A stretch of DNA of 64,000 nt from Confluentibacter flavum (GCF_002843175.1 NZ_PJEO01000016.1:157711-221710), one strand, 5' to 3'. Shown: positions 52,107 to 62,622, counted from the first letter of the stretch. Numbers and translations: made by a program. The notes: a model not told the origin generated them from the letters alone.

Positions 52107-53945
52107 TCACACTTTTTCAATATCAAACGGCTTCCCTAAATAGACAAGTTGATATCCCTGTTTAATGGATTTTAATACCTCTAGTTTGCGCGAAGAAATA
52201 ATATGAAGCTCACCTTCAGGATCTTTAACAAAAAGCGGAATGATTTCACCATCGTTGTTAGTTGTCTCTATTAGCTTTTCAAAGTGTTCCTTATCTTCTA
52301 AATCAATTTCTTGTATGGATGGATATTTTCTAGTCACTTCAATTAGAGAGCCAAAATCGTGCTTGTAAGAAAACAAACCTTCCTTAGGGATGTTGTTATT
52401 GTTAGATATTTCCTCTGAAGAAATCAATCTAAAGGCCCCGTTTTCACCAAATTGCCTGCTAAATTTATTGATAGCGTACAAGTTAATCTCTGGGTTCCCT
52501 GTTAATGCTAATAAATAACCAACATCACTTAACTCTATGTTATCCACTAAATTATCTGAATAAATATCCGTTATTGAAGCTTCCAAACCCAATTCTTTGG
52601 CTTTCTCAATGTTTCTCTCGTTACTATCAATTAATACTACATGTCTATCATTGGACACAAGGTAATGCCCTATTATTCTTGATACTTTTGAAGCTCCTAC
52701 AATTAAAATACCTTTTGAATCTTTAAGAAAAACACCAACCAGTTTAGCAAACAAACGTGCAGTCGTGGCATTAAGCAAAACGGTGCCCAAAACAATCATA
52801 AATACCAAGGGTGTAATATATTCTGCCCCTTCAACACCTTGTTTTAAGAGCTTGCTTCCAAAAAGAGATGCAATACCGGCAGCAACAATGCCACGAGGTC
52901 CAACCCAGCTTATAAATACCTTTTCCTTTGTTTCTAATTCAGAGCCCATAGTGCTTAAAAAAACAGCCAATGGTCTTAATAAAAAAACAACTGATGCGAA
53001 AAGAATGACTGTTTTCCAAGTGTAAAGCAGCATTAAGTCCTCCATATTGATGTTCGCCGCAAGCAAAATAAACAAGATTGAGATAAGTAATACGCTTAAA
53101 CTCTCTTTAAAATAAAGAAGCTCTTTAATGTTTTGAAGCTTTCCATCTCCTAAAACCATGCCCATTACAACCACAGCCAATAACCCAGATTCATGTGCAA
53201 AAATTTCAGATTCAACAAAAACCAACAATACCGTTGATAGCGACACAACATTTAAGAGGTAATGTGGTATAAAATTTTTGTTTATGGCAAAGGCCAAAGC
53301 GCGGGCAAAAGTAAACCCAAAAGTGGTTCCAAACAATATAATTTTACCAAACTCCATTAAGGCTGTTTGTGTAAAACCGCTACGTCCTCCAACACTAATA
53401 AACTCAAACACCAATACAGCAACTAACGCCCCAATGGGGTCTATTAAAATACCTTCCCATTTCAGCACCGTTGAAATGTCTTTTTTTAAAGGGATATTTC
53501 TTAAAATTGGTGTTATTACCGTAGGCCCCGTTACTATAATAAGAGCAGAGAATAAAAACGACAAATCCCAACTTAATCCAAAAATTAATCTTGCCAATAA
53601 ACCTGCGCCAAAAAAGGTAACTGCCGATCCTAGCGTGATTAATTTGGTTATAATAGGGCCAACTGTTTTAATTTCAGCACGCTTTAATGTTAAGCCTCCT
53701 TCAAAAAGTATTATACTAATGGCCAATGAAACAAAGTAGTATAATCCATCGCCAGGAAATAGTCCTTTTTTGCCGTTCCAAATAGGCTCAATCCACTTAG
53801 ATCCATCTTTACTTAAAAACTCTGCTGCTATAGGGCCCACCAGCAACCCTATTAATATTAAAGGCAAAATTGCTGGGATTTTCAACTTCCATGCTACCCA
53901 TTGAGCCAATATCCCAAAAATGATGATTCCCGCTAATTCTATCAT
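52107..53945 (-). CDS. CPA1-type sodium/proton antiporter with TrkA-N domain
   Basis: A 612-residue inner-membrane antiporter. About twelve hydrophobic segments fill residues 1-390; family marks are LFEGGLTLK, the ion-binding-region TGPTVITPILRNIP with EGILIDPIGA, and WVGPRGIVAAG. The cytosolic part begins with a Rossmann TrkA-N domain (GILIVGASKVSRIIGHYL, VVLIDSN) that would sense a nucleotide, followed by a C-terminal regulatory tail. It probably exchanges sodium or potassium for protons for pH and salt balance. It converges with the GH31 gene across a terminator. The exact ion is not readable from sequence. Confidence 0.88.
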   Translation of the reverse strand: MIELAGIIIFGILAQWVAWKLKIPAILPLILIGLLVGPIAAEFLSKDGSKWIEPIWNGKKGLFPGDGLYYFVSLAISIILFEGGLTLKRAEIKTVGPIITKLITLGSAVTFFGAGLLARLIFGLSWDLSFLFSALIIVTGPTVITPILRNIPLKKDISTVLKWEGILIDPIGALVAVLVFEFISVGGRSGFTQTALMEFGKIILFGTTFGFTFARALAFAINKNFIPHYLLNVVSLSTVLLVFVESEIFAHESGLLAVVVMGMVLGDGKLQNIKELLYFKESLSVLLISILFILLAANINMEDLMLLYTWKTVILFASVVFLLRPLAVFLSTMGSELETKEKVFISWVGPRGIVAAGIASLFGSKLLKQGVEGAEYITPLVFMIVLGTVLLNATTARLFAKLVGVFLKDSKGILIVGASKVSRIIGHYLVSNDRHVVLIDSNERNIEKAKELGLEASITDIYSDNLVDNIELSDVGYLLALTGNPEINLYAINKFSRQFGENGAFRLISSEEISNNNNIPKEGLFSYKHDFGSLIEVTRKYPSIQEIDLEDKEHFEKLIETTNNDGEIIPLFVKDPEGELHIISSRKLEVLKSIKQGYQLVYLGKPFDIEKV

Positions 53946-54093
53946 AAACTATATTCGGTGTTAAATTACAATTTTATTCTATTTTATCAGGCTTATTTAT
54001 GGCTAAGGGATATGTTTTAATTCCTTTAATCAAATCTATCCGGTAAAACGCCTAGGCTTTACTAAATAAAATCTTAATTTCTTTTATCAGTTT

Positions 54094-55857
54094 TTAAAAA
54101 GGAAAAAAATAAGGAATAACAAAGGATGCGGCTATCCAAATTATTAAATTTAAAGGGGTTCCTACTCGTAAAAAATCATTAAACTTATAGTTTCCAGGCG
54201 CATATACCATGGTATTTGTTGGATAGCTCATGGGCGTCATAAACGTTAGTGAACAAGCAAACATAACGGCCACCAAAAAAGGGCGTTCGCTAACTTCCAT
54301 GATGGCTGCTAGGCTTATAACAACAGGCGTTAGTAATGCGGCTGTGGCTTTACTAGAAATAAGGTTTGTTGAAATAAAGGTTATTAAATACAATAAACTT
54401 AACGTAATGTGCGGGTTGTATTGCCCCAATGTGTCTTGTATAAAACTAGCAATAAGTTGATCTCCTCCTGTTTTTTCTAATGCCGTTCCCATAGATAATA
54501 CGCCTGCCATCATAAAAATAACTTTCCATTCTACAGCGTTATAAGCCTCTATAGGTTTTAATATTCTAGTTAAAACCATCAATAAGGCTCCCACCATGGC
54601 GCTTATTAATATCGTAGTGAGATTAAGGGATGCTGCTAAAACAACGCCTATTCCAATTAACACAGCGGGTATGGCTTTTTTTAAATCAATCTTTTTCTTT
54701 TGATATTCTGAAAGTGTTACAACAAGTTTCTTGTCTTCTAAATTTTTGAGGTCTTCTTTTTCTCCTAAAACCAACAACATATCGCCTTCCATAAGCTTTA
54801 CTGATGATAATTTATCGAATATAATCTCTCCTCGGTGACGAATTGCCAACACCGACATGTTATAGCGTCTATTAAACTGCATGGATCTTAAAGACCCTTC
54901 AGACAAATCGGATCCAAAGGGAATAATAACCTCATAAACATTATAATTGTCGGAGCTGTTTATTAGTTTACTTCCTTTAATCTTATAGCCCTTAACATCC
55001 AACAATTTATGAACCATTTGTGGCGGTAAAACGACTTTTAAAACATCGTCTTTTAGAATGATGGTTTTAGGTCCCAAATCATAATTTAAAACCCCTTCTC
55101 TCATGATGGACATGATATTTACATTGTAATCTAAAACCAGTTTTGAGTTTACAATGGCTTTATTAATGTCTATACTTCCTTCTACCATAACTATTTCAAT
55201 AACATATTCCTCTACTTTTTTAGTAAGCTCATTATCTTCTTCTTTACGCTTTGGAAGTAAAAAAGGAGCAATAAAGAAGATGTATAGAAATCCTATAACC
55301 AACAAACAAAGCGCAGCAAGACTAAATTCAAACATCCCAAATTCTTCCAATCCATATTTTTTAGCATAACTGCTAACCAAGATATTGGTTGATGTGCCTA
55401 TAAGTGTGCAAGTACCTCCAAAAAGTGCTGCAAACGATATGGGCATTAATAACCTTCCTGGACTAATATTGGTTTCCCTACAAACCGTTAAAGCTATTGG
55501 TAGCATTAAGGCCACTATGGCCGTATCGTTTATAAAGGCTGAAAACACGGCGGTAATAACACAAAACACCACAAGTGCCACTACATAATGAATTTTAGCT
55601 AATTTGATAATATGATCGCTTAATCCATTTAAAATACCTGAATTAAAAACGCCACCACTAACAACAAATATACAGCCCAATGTTAAAGTGGCTGGATGAT
55701 TGAACCCCGAAAAACCTTCTTCTGGATTTAGTACCCCGGCAACAATGAACAAGACCATGATAAGAATTGATGTTGTATCGATAGAAAAATAATCCTTCAC
55801 GAAAAGAAATACACCTACTAAAATGATTGCCAGAGTTAAATATAAATCCATATACAT
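54094..55857 (-). CDS. SLC13-type permease with two TrkA-C domains
   Basis: A 587-residue membrane transporter of the divalent-anion:sodium symporter/ArsB superfamily. Hydrophobic segments surround a central soluble stretch (about 205-370) that holds two RCK-C/TrkA-C modules (YVIEIVMVEGS, YEVIIPFGSDLSEGSLRSMQF). The membrane signatures are INDTAIVALMLPIAL and GGTCTLIGTSTNILV in the first half and ISSKATAALLTPVVISLA in the second. Sulfate, dicarboxylates or other anions are possible substrates. It is divergent from a CPA2 antiporter 101 bp away. Confidence 0.86.
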   Translation of the reverse strand: MYMDLYLTLAIILVGVFLFVKDYFSIDTTSILIMVLFIVAGVLNPEEGFSGFNHPATLTLGCIFVVSGGVFNSGILNGLSDHIIKLAKIHYVVALVVFCVITAVFSAFINDTAIVALMLPIALTVCRETNISPGRLLMPISFAALFGGTCTLIGTSTNILVSSYAKKYGLEEFGMFEFSLAALCLLVIGFLYIFFIAPFLLPKRKEEDNELTKKVEEYVIEIVMVEGSIDINKAIVNSKLVLDYNVNIMSIMREGVLNYDLGPKTIILKDDVLKVVLPPQMVHKLLDVKGYKIKGSKLINSSDNYNVYEVIIPFGSDLSEGSLRSMQFNRRYNMSVLAIRHRGEIIFDKLSSVKLMEGDMLLVLGEKEDLKNLEDKKLVVTLSEYQKKKIDLKKAIPAVLIGIGVVLAASLNLTTILISAMVGALLMVLTRILKPIEAYNAVEWKVIFMMAGVLSMGTALEKTGGDQLIASFIQDTLGQYNPHITLSLLYLITFISTNLISSKATAALLTPVVISLAAIMEVSERPFLVAVMFACSLTFMTPMSYPTNTMVYAPGNYKFNDFLRVGTPLNLIIWIAASFVIPYFFPF

Positions 55858-55958
55858 TAATCGATTGACCGCTAGGTTTCGTTTTCACGAATATAATTAA
55901 ATCCACCATATATTCTATTCTTAGCGCCTTTTTTGTAAGTTTACATAAAAGGTTAAAT

Positions 55959-57743
55959 ATGGAAGGTTATGATATTTTAAGTATCCTACTTGTTTTAATA
56001 TCTGCCTGGATAGGAGGATTTGCTATGAAAAGAATTGGTTATCCAGCTATTTTAGGTGAACTGCTTGTTGGTATTCTTGTAGGACCCGCTCTACTGGGGT
56101 GGATTGATAGTAATTCAACTATTGATGTACTAGCAGAAACGGGCATCATTATGCTCATGGCCTACATTGGGATGGAAATTAACTTTAAGGATCTTGGTAA
56201 GGCATCTAAAGCGGGTTTGCTGGCAGCTTTGGGAGGATTCTTAGTCCCATTTATTTTAGGTTATTATGCCATTACCATAAATGGTGGCACACAAATATCA
56301 GGATTTTTTGTTGGTATTGCAGTAGGCGTTACTTCTTTAGCTACTAAAAGCAGGATACTCGTTGATCTCAACTTATTGGATACACGTATTGCATATGTGC
56401 TAATGGTAGGTGCACTTATATCTGACACGATTGCACTTATTATTTTTGCAGGCCTTAGTAGTTTTATTGATGCTGGTTCTGTAGACACTATGGGCGTTAT
56501 TATGGTAGCCGTTAAAGCTCTATTGTTTTTTGGCCTTACTTCAGCCTTGGGATTTTATGTACTTCCTTATGTTGGTAAGCTATTTACCAAATACAATATA
56601 AAAGATAAAACACTGTATTTTACCCTCTTGCTTGTTATTGTTTTTGGTTTTTCTGAATTAGCTGAAATCGCTGGTTTACATAGCATTCTAGGAGCTTTTA
56701 TGGCTGGCTTGTTTGTTCGGGATGGTATTTTTGAGAAACAAATAACCAAGCAAGTTAATAGTGTGTTCCATGATGTTTCTATTGGGTTTATGGCACCTAT
56801 CTTCTTTGTTTCTACGGGATTTCAAGTTACTTTGGACGTTTTTAAAACAGACTTAAACCTCCTTATTTTAATCTTGGTAATTGCCTTTGTTGGTAAAATT
56901 CTGGGTACTGTCTTATTTTATTTACCAAGTGGGCACGGTTGGAGAGAGGGTCTCGCCGTTGGTGCCGGTATGAATGGTCGTGGCGCCGTAGAAATTATCA
57001 TTGCTGGTATTGGCCTACAAAAAGGTGTTATCACTCAAGAAGTGTTTTCTATTTTAGTGTTCATGGCCATCCTAACAACGCTTTCTGTTCCAATCATGCT
57101 GACCTGGACTACAAATTGGCTTCAAAAAAGTGGAAAACTTGTTCGACAAAATACAAGAGAAGGTTTTCTTATTATGGGAGCAAACTCTCTGGCTCTACTG
57201 ATATCAAAATATTTAAAGGACTCTAATACAGTGACCCTTATTGATTCAAATAAAGATCTAGTAGCATCGGCAAAAGCAAATGGTTTTAATTGTATCCATG
57301 GAAATGCTCTGGAGTCAAATATCTTGGAAGAAGTTGGAGCAAAAAATTTTAAAACCTTTTTAGGTCTAACCAGTAATAGCGAGATTAACCTTTTGGCTGC
57401 CCAACTAGCCTATGATGCTTTTTATATACCTGAAAAACATATAGTTTTAACCTCAGGGGAAGGACGAGCAGGTATTAGCCTTCTTAAATCAATTTCAACA
57501 TCTACACTTTTTGCGTCAAAAGCAAATATAGATAACTGGATTAAAAAAGTACAAAACAATGAGCATAAAGAGGTATTTGAAAAAGTAGTTCAAAAAATGA
57601 CCACAAGGCAATGGCTAAAGTCTAAATTAAATGAAAATGTAAAGATTTTACCCATTTTGATTATTGATGAAAATAAAAACAACCGTCCTTTTCATTACAA
57701 TGACACTATAAATATAGAAGAAAAGGTTCTTTATATTGTTTAA
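55959..57743 (+). CDS. CPA2-type cation/proton antiporter with TrkA-N domain
   Basis: A 594-residue KefB/Nha-type antiporter. Membrane segments fill residues 1-390 with family marks GYPAILGELLVGILVGP, LHSILGAFMAGLFVRDG and GAGMNGRGAVEIIIAGIG. A cytosolic Rossmann TrkA-N domain begins near 400 (GFLIMGANSLALLISKYL, VTLIDSN), and the remainder is a regulatory tail. It probably moves sodium or potassium against protons. It is divergent from the SLC13-type gene and its stop overlaps the convergent DUF202 gene by 4 bp. Confidence 0.88.
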   Translation: MEGYDILSILLVLISAWIGGFAMKRIGYPAILGELLVGILVGPALLGWIDSNSTIDVLAETGIIMLMAYIGMEINFKDLGKASKAGLLAALGGFLVPFILGYYAITINGGTQISGFFVGIAVGVTSLATKSRILVDLNLLDTRIAYVLMVGALISDTIALIIFAGLSSFIDAGSVDTMGVIMVAVKALLFFGLTSALGFYVLPYVGKLFTKYNIKDKTLYFTLLLVIVFGFSELAEIAGLHSILGAFMAGLFVRDGIFEKQITKQVNSVFHDVSIGFMAPIFFVSTGFQVTLDVFKTDLNLLILILVIAFVGKILGTVLFYLPSGHGWREGLAVGAGMNGRGAVEIIIAGIGLQKGVITQEVFSILVFMAILTTLSVPIMLTWTTNWLQKSGKLVRQNTREGFLIMGANSLALLISKYLKDSNTVTLIDSNKDLVASAKANGFNCIHGNALESNILEEVGAKNFKTFLGLTSNSEINLLAAQLAYDAFYIPEKHIVLTSGEGRAGISLLKSISTSTLFASKANIDNWIKKVQNNEHKEVFEKVVQKMTTRQWLKSKLNENVKILPILIIDENKNNRPFHYNDTINIEEKVLYIV

Positions 57744-58117
57744 CCTTCTTTGTCTCCAATATTGTGTTTTCGCCTTTCTTCGTCTAGAAAATAGACCCTT
57801 TTTAAACTTTTTTTAAGTAAAAGAAAGCGATATACCCCTATCACTAAAAAAACAACACTTAAAATTAGCGATAATAAACCCAAGTATTTTATATTCTCAA
57901 AACTGTCCAGTTGTAAAAAGGCTATTCCTCCTAAAATCAAATACAACGAAGACCTAATATAAGAGAGTAATGTACGCTCGTTCGCTAAACGTGTGCGCTC
58001 AATGGCAAGATAATCCCTTAAAATAACTTCCTCATCAGGTTTGAAATCACGACCGAACCGTAAGAGATCCATTTTTTTTATTTTTAATGGTGCTTCGATA
58101 ATCCGTTTTAGCTTCAT
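57740..58117 (-). CDS. DUF202 family membrane protein
   Basis: A 125-residue inner-membrane protein. The family signature RTRLANERTLLSYIRSSLYLILGG spans about 41-65 and covers the first membrane helix; a second helix is at about 77-97. The ends are strongly basic. Members such as YidH have no firmly established function. It overlaps the end of the convergent antiporter gene by 4 bp. An inner methionine (residue 16) is an alternative start. Confidence 0.85.
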   Translation of the reverse strand: MKLKRIIEAPLKIKKMDLLRFGRDFKPDEEVILRDYLAIERTRLANERTLLSYIRSSLYLILGGIAFLQLDSFENIKYLGLLSLILSVVFLVIGVYRFLLLKKSLKRVYFLDEERRKHNIGDKEG

Positions 58118-58283
58118 ATTAAAAAATTATTTTTATAAATCTAATTGAATTTTTGAAGGATTCAAAAGAATGTTTTGTTTAATTAAAATATAAAAATGTT
58201 AAAAAAATCTAATAAAAGTAATGATTTTTGACTTCACATTAACGTTTTTAGTAATTTGCAAGATATTTTACTTTTAGCCCTAA

Positions 58284-59144
58284 ATGCAATTATATCCAAT
58301 AAATTCCGGAAACTTCAAGTTAGATGGTGGTGCCATGTTTGGCGTCGTTCCAAAATCCATTTGGCAACAAACCAACCCTGCCGATGCCAATAACATGATA
58401 GATCTTACCGCCAGATGTTTGCTTATTGAAGATGGTAACAGGCTTATATTGGTCGATACAGGCATGGGCAACAAACAATCTGATAAATTTTTTGGCTATT
58501 ACTATTTATGGGGTGATGCTACTCTTGAAAAATCACTTAAAAAAAACGGTTTTAGCACCGATGATATTACCGATGTGTTTTTAACTCATCTTCATTTTGA
58601 CCATTGTGGGGGTGCCATCAACTGGAACAAAAACCATACAGGTTATGAGCCCGCTTTTAAAAATGCCCGTTTTTGGAGCAATAAAAACCATTGGGCATGG
58701 GCAACCCAACCCAATAAACGGGAAAAAGCATCGTTTTTAGAAGAGAATATTCGTCCTATTGAAGCTAGCGGACAATTAAAATTTTTATCTCTTCCAGAAG
58801 ACGATTTACTTAAAAATTCCGAATTGGGTTTTGATGTTTTTTTTGCCAATGGACATACCGACAAACAAATGATTCCCTTGATTCAATACAAAGGAAAAAC
58901 CATTGCTTTTATGGCCGATTTACTACCTACTGTGGGGCATTTGCCATTACCATTTGTTATGGGTTATGATACAAGGCCTCTATTAACCTTAAACGAGAAA
59001 GAAAAATTTCTTAATATAGCGGCAGATAATAATTATTATCTATTTTTAGAACATGACGCTCACAACGAAATAATAACTGTAAAACATACCGAAAAAGGTG
59101 TAAGATTAAATGAGGTATTTACTGCCCAAGAGGTTTTCAGTTAA
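58284..59144 (+). CDS. MBL-fold metallo-hydrolase
   Basis: A 286-residue metallo-beta-lactamase-fold enzyme. The zinc motif HxHxDH is visible as THLHFDHCGG; further metal ligands lie in FFANGHTDKQ, in MADLLPT and in LEHDAHNE. The opening FKLDGGAMFGVVP, with LVDTGMG, recalls the lactonase/phosphodiesterase branch (quorum-quenching lactonases and similar). It lacks a signal peptide. The substrate is unknown; lactone or ester hydrolysis is a reasonable guess. It precedes the S8 peptidase gene by 30 bp, so the two may be co-transcribed. Confidence 0.85.
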   Translation: MQLYPINSGNFKLDGGAMFGVVPKSIWQQTNPADANNMIDLTARCLLIEDGNRLILVDTGMGNKQSDKFFGYYYLWGDATLEKSLKKNGFSTDDITDVFLTHLHFDHCGGAINWNKNHTGYEPAFKNARFWSNKNHWAWATQPNKREKASFLEENIRPIEASGQLKFLSLPEDDLLKNSELGFDVFFANGHTDKQMIPLIQYKGKTIAFMADLLPTVGHLPLPFVMGYDTRPLLTLNEKEKFLNIAADNNYYLFLEHDAHNEIITVKHTEKGVRLNEVFTAQEVFS

Positions 59145-59174
59145 CAAACAATAGACTAATTCAAATACATAAAA

Positions 59175-60779
59175 ATGAACAGATTTAAATCATTATCAGT
59201 AGCGGCTTTTGCAGCCGTATTAATTTATGGCTGTGGTAGTACCGCGCCAATCCTCTCAACACCTATAGAAAATATAGATACTTCCCCACTAAAAGTTTCG
59301 GCTTTGACAGAACAGGAAAAACAAACATGGGGCCACCTAGATTTGGTTAAAGACACCATACCAGGAATGAGTGTGGATAAAGCCTATCAAGACATTATTA
59401 AAAACAAAAAAGGAGAAACGGTTATCGTTGCCGTCATTGACACGGGCATTGATATAAACCACGAAGATTTAGATGGTGTTATGTGGACCAATCCAAAAGA
59501 AATTCCCAACAATGGCATTGATGATGACAAAAATGGTTATGTAGACGACATCCATGGTTGGAATTTTTTAGGAGATGCCTATAATGAACAATTGGAATTT
59601 GTTCGTATTTTAGCCAGCAAAGACACCAATAATCCAGATTATGCTAGGGCAAAAGCCGAGTACGATGAAGAATATCAAAAATACACAGAACTTAAAACGA
59701 ATTACGAACAGTTTTTACAACAATTAATTACTGCTGATGACATTGTTTCAACGCATTTGAACAAAAAAGAATATACACAAGCAGAGGTTAGTGCCATAAA
59801 AGCCGAAAACGAAAAACTGCAACAAGCGGTTGCGCTTATAAAATATGTTTATAGTTTAGATAATGACAGCGTTGCCGAATTTAAAGAACAGCTAAACGAA
59901 GGCATCGAACAATTTAATGACCGCCTAAACTATAATTTAAACCTAACATTTAAAGGGCGTTTAAATGGAGATGACCCTGACGACATGTCTACAAAGTATT
60001 ATGGCAATGGCAATGTGAAGCCAAGTAAAAAAGACGAAAGCCATGGCACGCACGTTGCGGGTATTATTGCTGCAGAACGCAACAATGGCAAAGGTGCCAA
60101 TGGCGTTGCCAACAATGTAAAAATCATGTCTGTTCGTGCCGTTCCTAATGGAGATGAATACGATAAAGATATTGCTTTAGCCATTCGATATGCCGTTGAT
60201 AATGGTGCTAAAGTTATTAATGGAAGTTTTGGTAAATACTACTCGCCACATAGTGATTGGGTAAGGGAAGCCATTGCCTATGCAGGAAAACATGATGTAT
60301 TAATTGTAAAAGCTGCCGGAAATGAAGGTGAAGACTTAGATAAAAAAGCCGTTTACCCTAACGACCAAGTTAATAACGGCCCTGAAGTGTCGGATACGTT
60401 TATCACCGTGGGGGCGTTGGAGCCAAAATATGGCGCAAATATGATTGCCGATTTCTCAAATTATGGAAAAATTAACGTGGATGTATTTTCCCCTGGAGCA
60501 AAAATATACTCCACCACACCACAAAACGAGTATGATACCAAAGGAGGCACCTCTATGGCAGCTCCTGCAGTTGCTGGTGTTGCTGCGTTAATTCGTTCAC
60601 TTTATCCAAAATTAAAAGCATCACAAGTGAAAAAGATTCTTATGGAGTCTGGATTACCAATTAAAGCAAATGTAGTCGTTGGTGGTGATACAGAAAATGT
60701 AAAGCCGTTTTCAAATTTAACCTCATCAGGAAAAATAGTTAATGCCTATAATGCGTTGATTATGGCTTCTAAGCTATAA
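59175..60779 (+). CDS. S8 (subtilisin-like) serine peptidase, lipoprotein
   Basis: A 534-residue subtilase. A lipobox LIYGC places the lipidated cysteine at residue 20, so the mature enzyme is anchored to a membrane, probably the outer one. The triad is Asp89 (AVIDTGIDINHEDLD), His290 (SHGTHVAG) and Ser460 (GGTSMAAPAVAG); the oxyanion Asn383 is in AAGNEG. About 200 residues separate Asp and His, more than in classic subtilisin; the extra part (about 135-260) is charged and helical and could be a lid or partner site. It starts 30 bp after the MBL gene and ends 13 bp before the M1 peptidase gene, which suggests one operon for surface protein turnover. Confidence 0.93.
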   Translation: MNRFKSLSVAAFAAVLIYGCGSTAPILSTPIENIDTSPLKVSALTEQEKQTWGHLDLVKDTIPGMSVDKAYQDIIKNKKGETVIVAVIDTGIDINHEDLDGVMWTNPKEIPNNGIDDDKNGYVDDIHGWNFLGDAYNEQLEFVRILASKDTNNPDYARAKAEYDEEYQKYTELKTNYEQFLQQLITADDIVSTHLNKKEYTQAEVSAIKAENEKLQQAVALIKYVYSLDNDSVAEFKEQLNEGIEQFNDRLNYNLNLTFKGRLNGDDPDDMSTKYYGNGNVKPSKKDESHGTHVAGIIAAERNNGKGANGVANNVKIMSVRAVPNGDEYDKDIALAIRYAVDNGAKVINGSFGKYYSPHSDWVREAIAYAGKHDVLIVKAAGNEGEDLDKKAVYPNDQVNNGPEVSDTFITVGALEPKYGANMIADFSNYGKINVDVFSPGAKIYSTTPQNEYDTKGGTSMAAPAVAGVAALIRSLYPKLKASQVKKILMESGLPIKANVVVGGDTENVKPFSNLTSSGKIVNAYNALIMASKL

Positions 60780-60792
60780 AAACCACTATTTA

Positions 60793-62622
60793 ATGAAGAG
60801 ACTATTTTTATACACTTTATGCTTAACTGTTTTATTTATTTCATGTAAAGGGACTTCGCAAGCCCCGTCAAAAGTTTTGGTTTCTGAAAACCCTTACTAT
60901 TGGCAACAACATGTAGATTATAAAATGGACATTGATGTGGATGTAAACACCTATCAATACAAAGGAAAACAACAATTAGTTTATACAAATAATTCACCCG
61001 ATGTGTTACATCGGGTGTTTTACCATTTATATTTTAATGCCTTTCAACCGGATAGCGAAATGGATGTGCGTTCTAGAACCATTCCAGATCCAGACCGTCG
61101 GGTTAAGGATCGCATTAGCAAGTTACAGCCCAACGAAATTGGCTATATAAAAGTGAATTCCTTAAAACAAAACGGTACAGAGGTTACACACAAAACCATT
61201 GGTACCATTTTAGAAGTTAATTTGGCCAAGTCTATACAACCGGGAGAAAGCGTCGCGTTCGATATGCTTTTTGATGCACAAATTCCAGTGCAAATACGTC
61301 GTTCAGGCAGAAACAATTCAGAAGGTATTGCCTTATCCATGGCGCAATGGTATCCAAAATTAGCGGAATATGATGTAGATGGTTGGCATACCGATCCATA
61401 CATTGCTCGAGAATTTTATGGTGTTTGGGGCGATTTTGATGTAAAAATAACCATTGATAAAAATTATACCATTGGCGGAACGGGTTATTTACAAAACCCA
61501 AACGAGATAGGTCATGGTTACGAAACTGGGAAACTAAACGTGCCAAAAACTGATAAGCTCACTTGGCATTTTAAAGCACCCAATGTACACGATTTTACAT
61601 GGGCAGCCGATCCCGATTATACGCACGATACCCTGCAAGTTCCAAATGGGCCATTGCTTCACTTTTTTTATAAAAGCACCATGCCCCAAAACAAATTGGA
61701 CAATTGGAAAAAAATACAACCCAAGGCGGTAGAGTTTATGCAATATTTCAGTAATCATATTGGCGACTATCCTTACGAACAATATTCCATTATTCAAGGA
61801 GGTGACGGTGGTATGGAATATGCCATGTGTACCCTTCTTTTAGGTGAAGGTACTTATGAAGGCATCATTAAAGGCGTCATATCTCATGAAATGGCACATA
61901 CGTGGTTTCAGTTTTTATTGGCCACCAACGAATCAAAACACCCTTGGATGGACGAGGGTTTTGCAACCTATGTAGAATATAATGCTGTAAATACCATTTT
62001 TAATGAAGGGAAAGTACACCCTTTGGAAGAAGCGTATGACAACTACATATACCTTGCAAAATCGGGAAGGGAACAACCGCAAACAACCCAAGCAGATCGT
62101 TATAATTATAATGCGGCTTACAGTATTTCTTCCTATTACAAAGGCGCCGTGTTTTTAGCACAATTGGGTTACGTTATGGGCGAAGACGCTTTACAAGAAA
62201 CCATTAAAACCTATTTTAAAGAGTGGTCTTTTAAACACCCAAACCCTAACGATTTTATTCGTGTGGCAGAAAAGGTCTCTTGGCTAGAGTTAGATTGGTA
62301 TTTAACCGATTTTGCCCAAACCACCAACACCATCGATTATGGGGTAAAATCTATGGAGGGGAACACCGTAACCCTAGAACGTATTGGTTTAATGCCAATG
62401 CCTATAGATGTTACCGTGACGTATACAGATGACAGCACCGAAGATTTTTACATCCCCTTACGTATGATGCGGGGCGAAAAACCAACCACCGCAACCAAAA
62501 AAACCGATTGGGCTTGGGCTTACCCAACCTATAGTTTTGAAACCAAAAAAGCGGTTAAGAGCGTGGTAATAGACCCAAAAAATTTGATGGCGGATATTAA
62601 TAGGGAGAATAATAAAAAGTAA
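60793..62622 (+). CDS. M1-family metallopeptidase, lipoprotein
   Basis: A 609-residue gluzincin of the aminopeptidase N clan. The zinc motif HExxH-x18-E is exact: His365, Glu366, His369 (SHEMAHTW) and Glu388 (MDEGFATYVEY). The substrate-recognition GAMEN motif appears as GGMEY. A lipobox LFISC gives lipidated Cys18, so it should sit on the cell envelope. It would trim peptides produced by the S8 peptidase encoded 13 bp upstream. The altered GAMEN motif may change exopeptidase specificity. A terminator follows. Confidence 0.92.
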   Translation: MKRLFLYTLCLTVLFISCKGTSQAPSKVLVSENPYYWQQHVDYKMDIDVDVNTYQYKGKQQLVYTNNSPDVLHRVFYHLYFNAFQPDSEMDVRSRTIPDPDRRVKDRISKLQPNEIGYIKVNSLKQNGTEVTHKTIGTILEVNLAKSIQPGESVAFDMLFDAQIPVQIRRSGRNNSEGIALSMAQWYPKLAEYDVDGWHTDPYIAREFYGVWGDFDVKITIDKNYTIGGTGYLQNPNEIGHGYETGKLNVPKTDKLTWHFKAPNVHDFTWAADPDYTHDTLQVPNGPLLHFFYKSTMPQNKLDNWKKIQPKAVEFMQYFSNHIGDYPYEQYSIIQGGDGGMEYAMCTLLLGEGTYEGIIKGVISHEMAHTWFQFLLATNESKHPWMDEGFATYVEYNAVNTIFNEGKVHPLEEAYDNYIYLAKSGREQPQTTQADRYNYNAAYSISSYYKGAVFLAQLGYVMGEDALQETIKTYFKEWSFKHPNPNDFIRVAEKVSWLELDWYLTDFAQTTNTIDYGVKSMEGNTVTLERIGLMPMPIDVTVTYTDDSTEDFYIPLRMMRGEKPTTATKKTDWAWAYPTYSFETKKAVKSVVIDPKNLMADINRENNKK

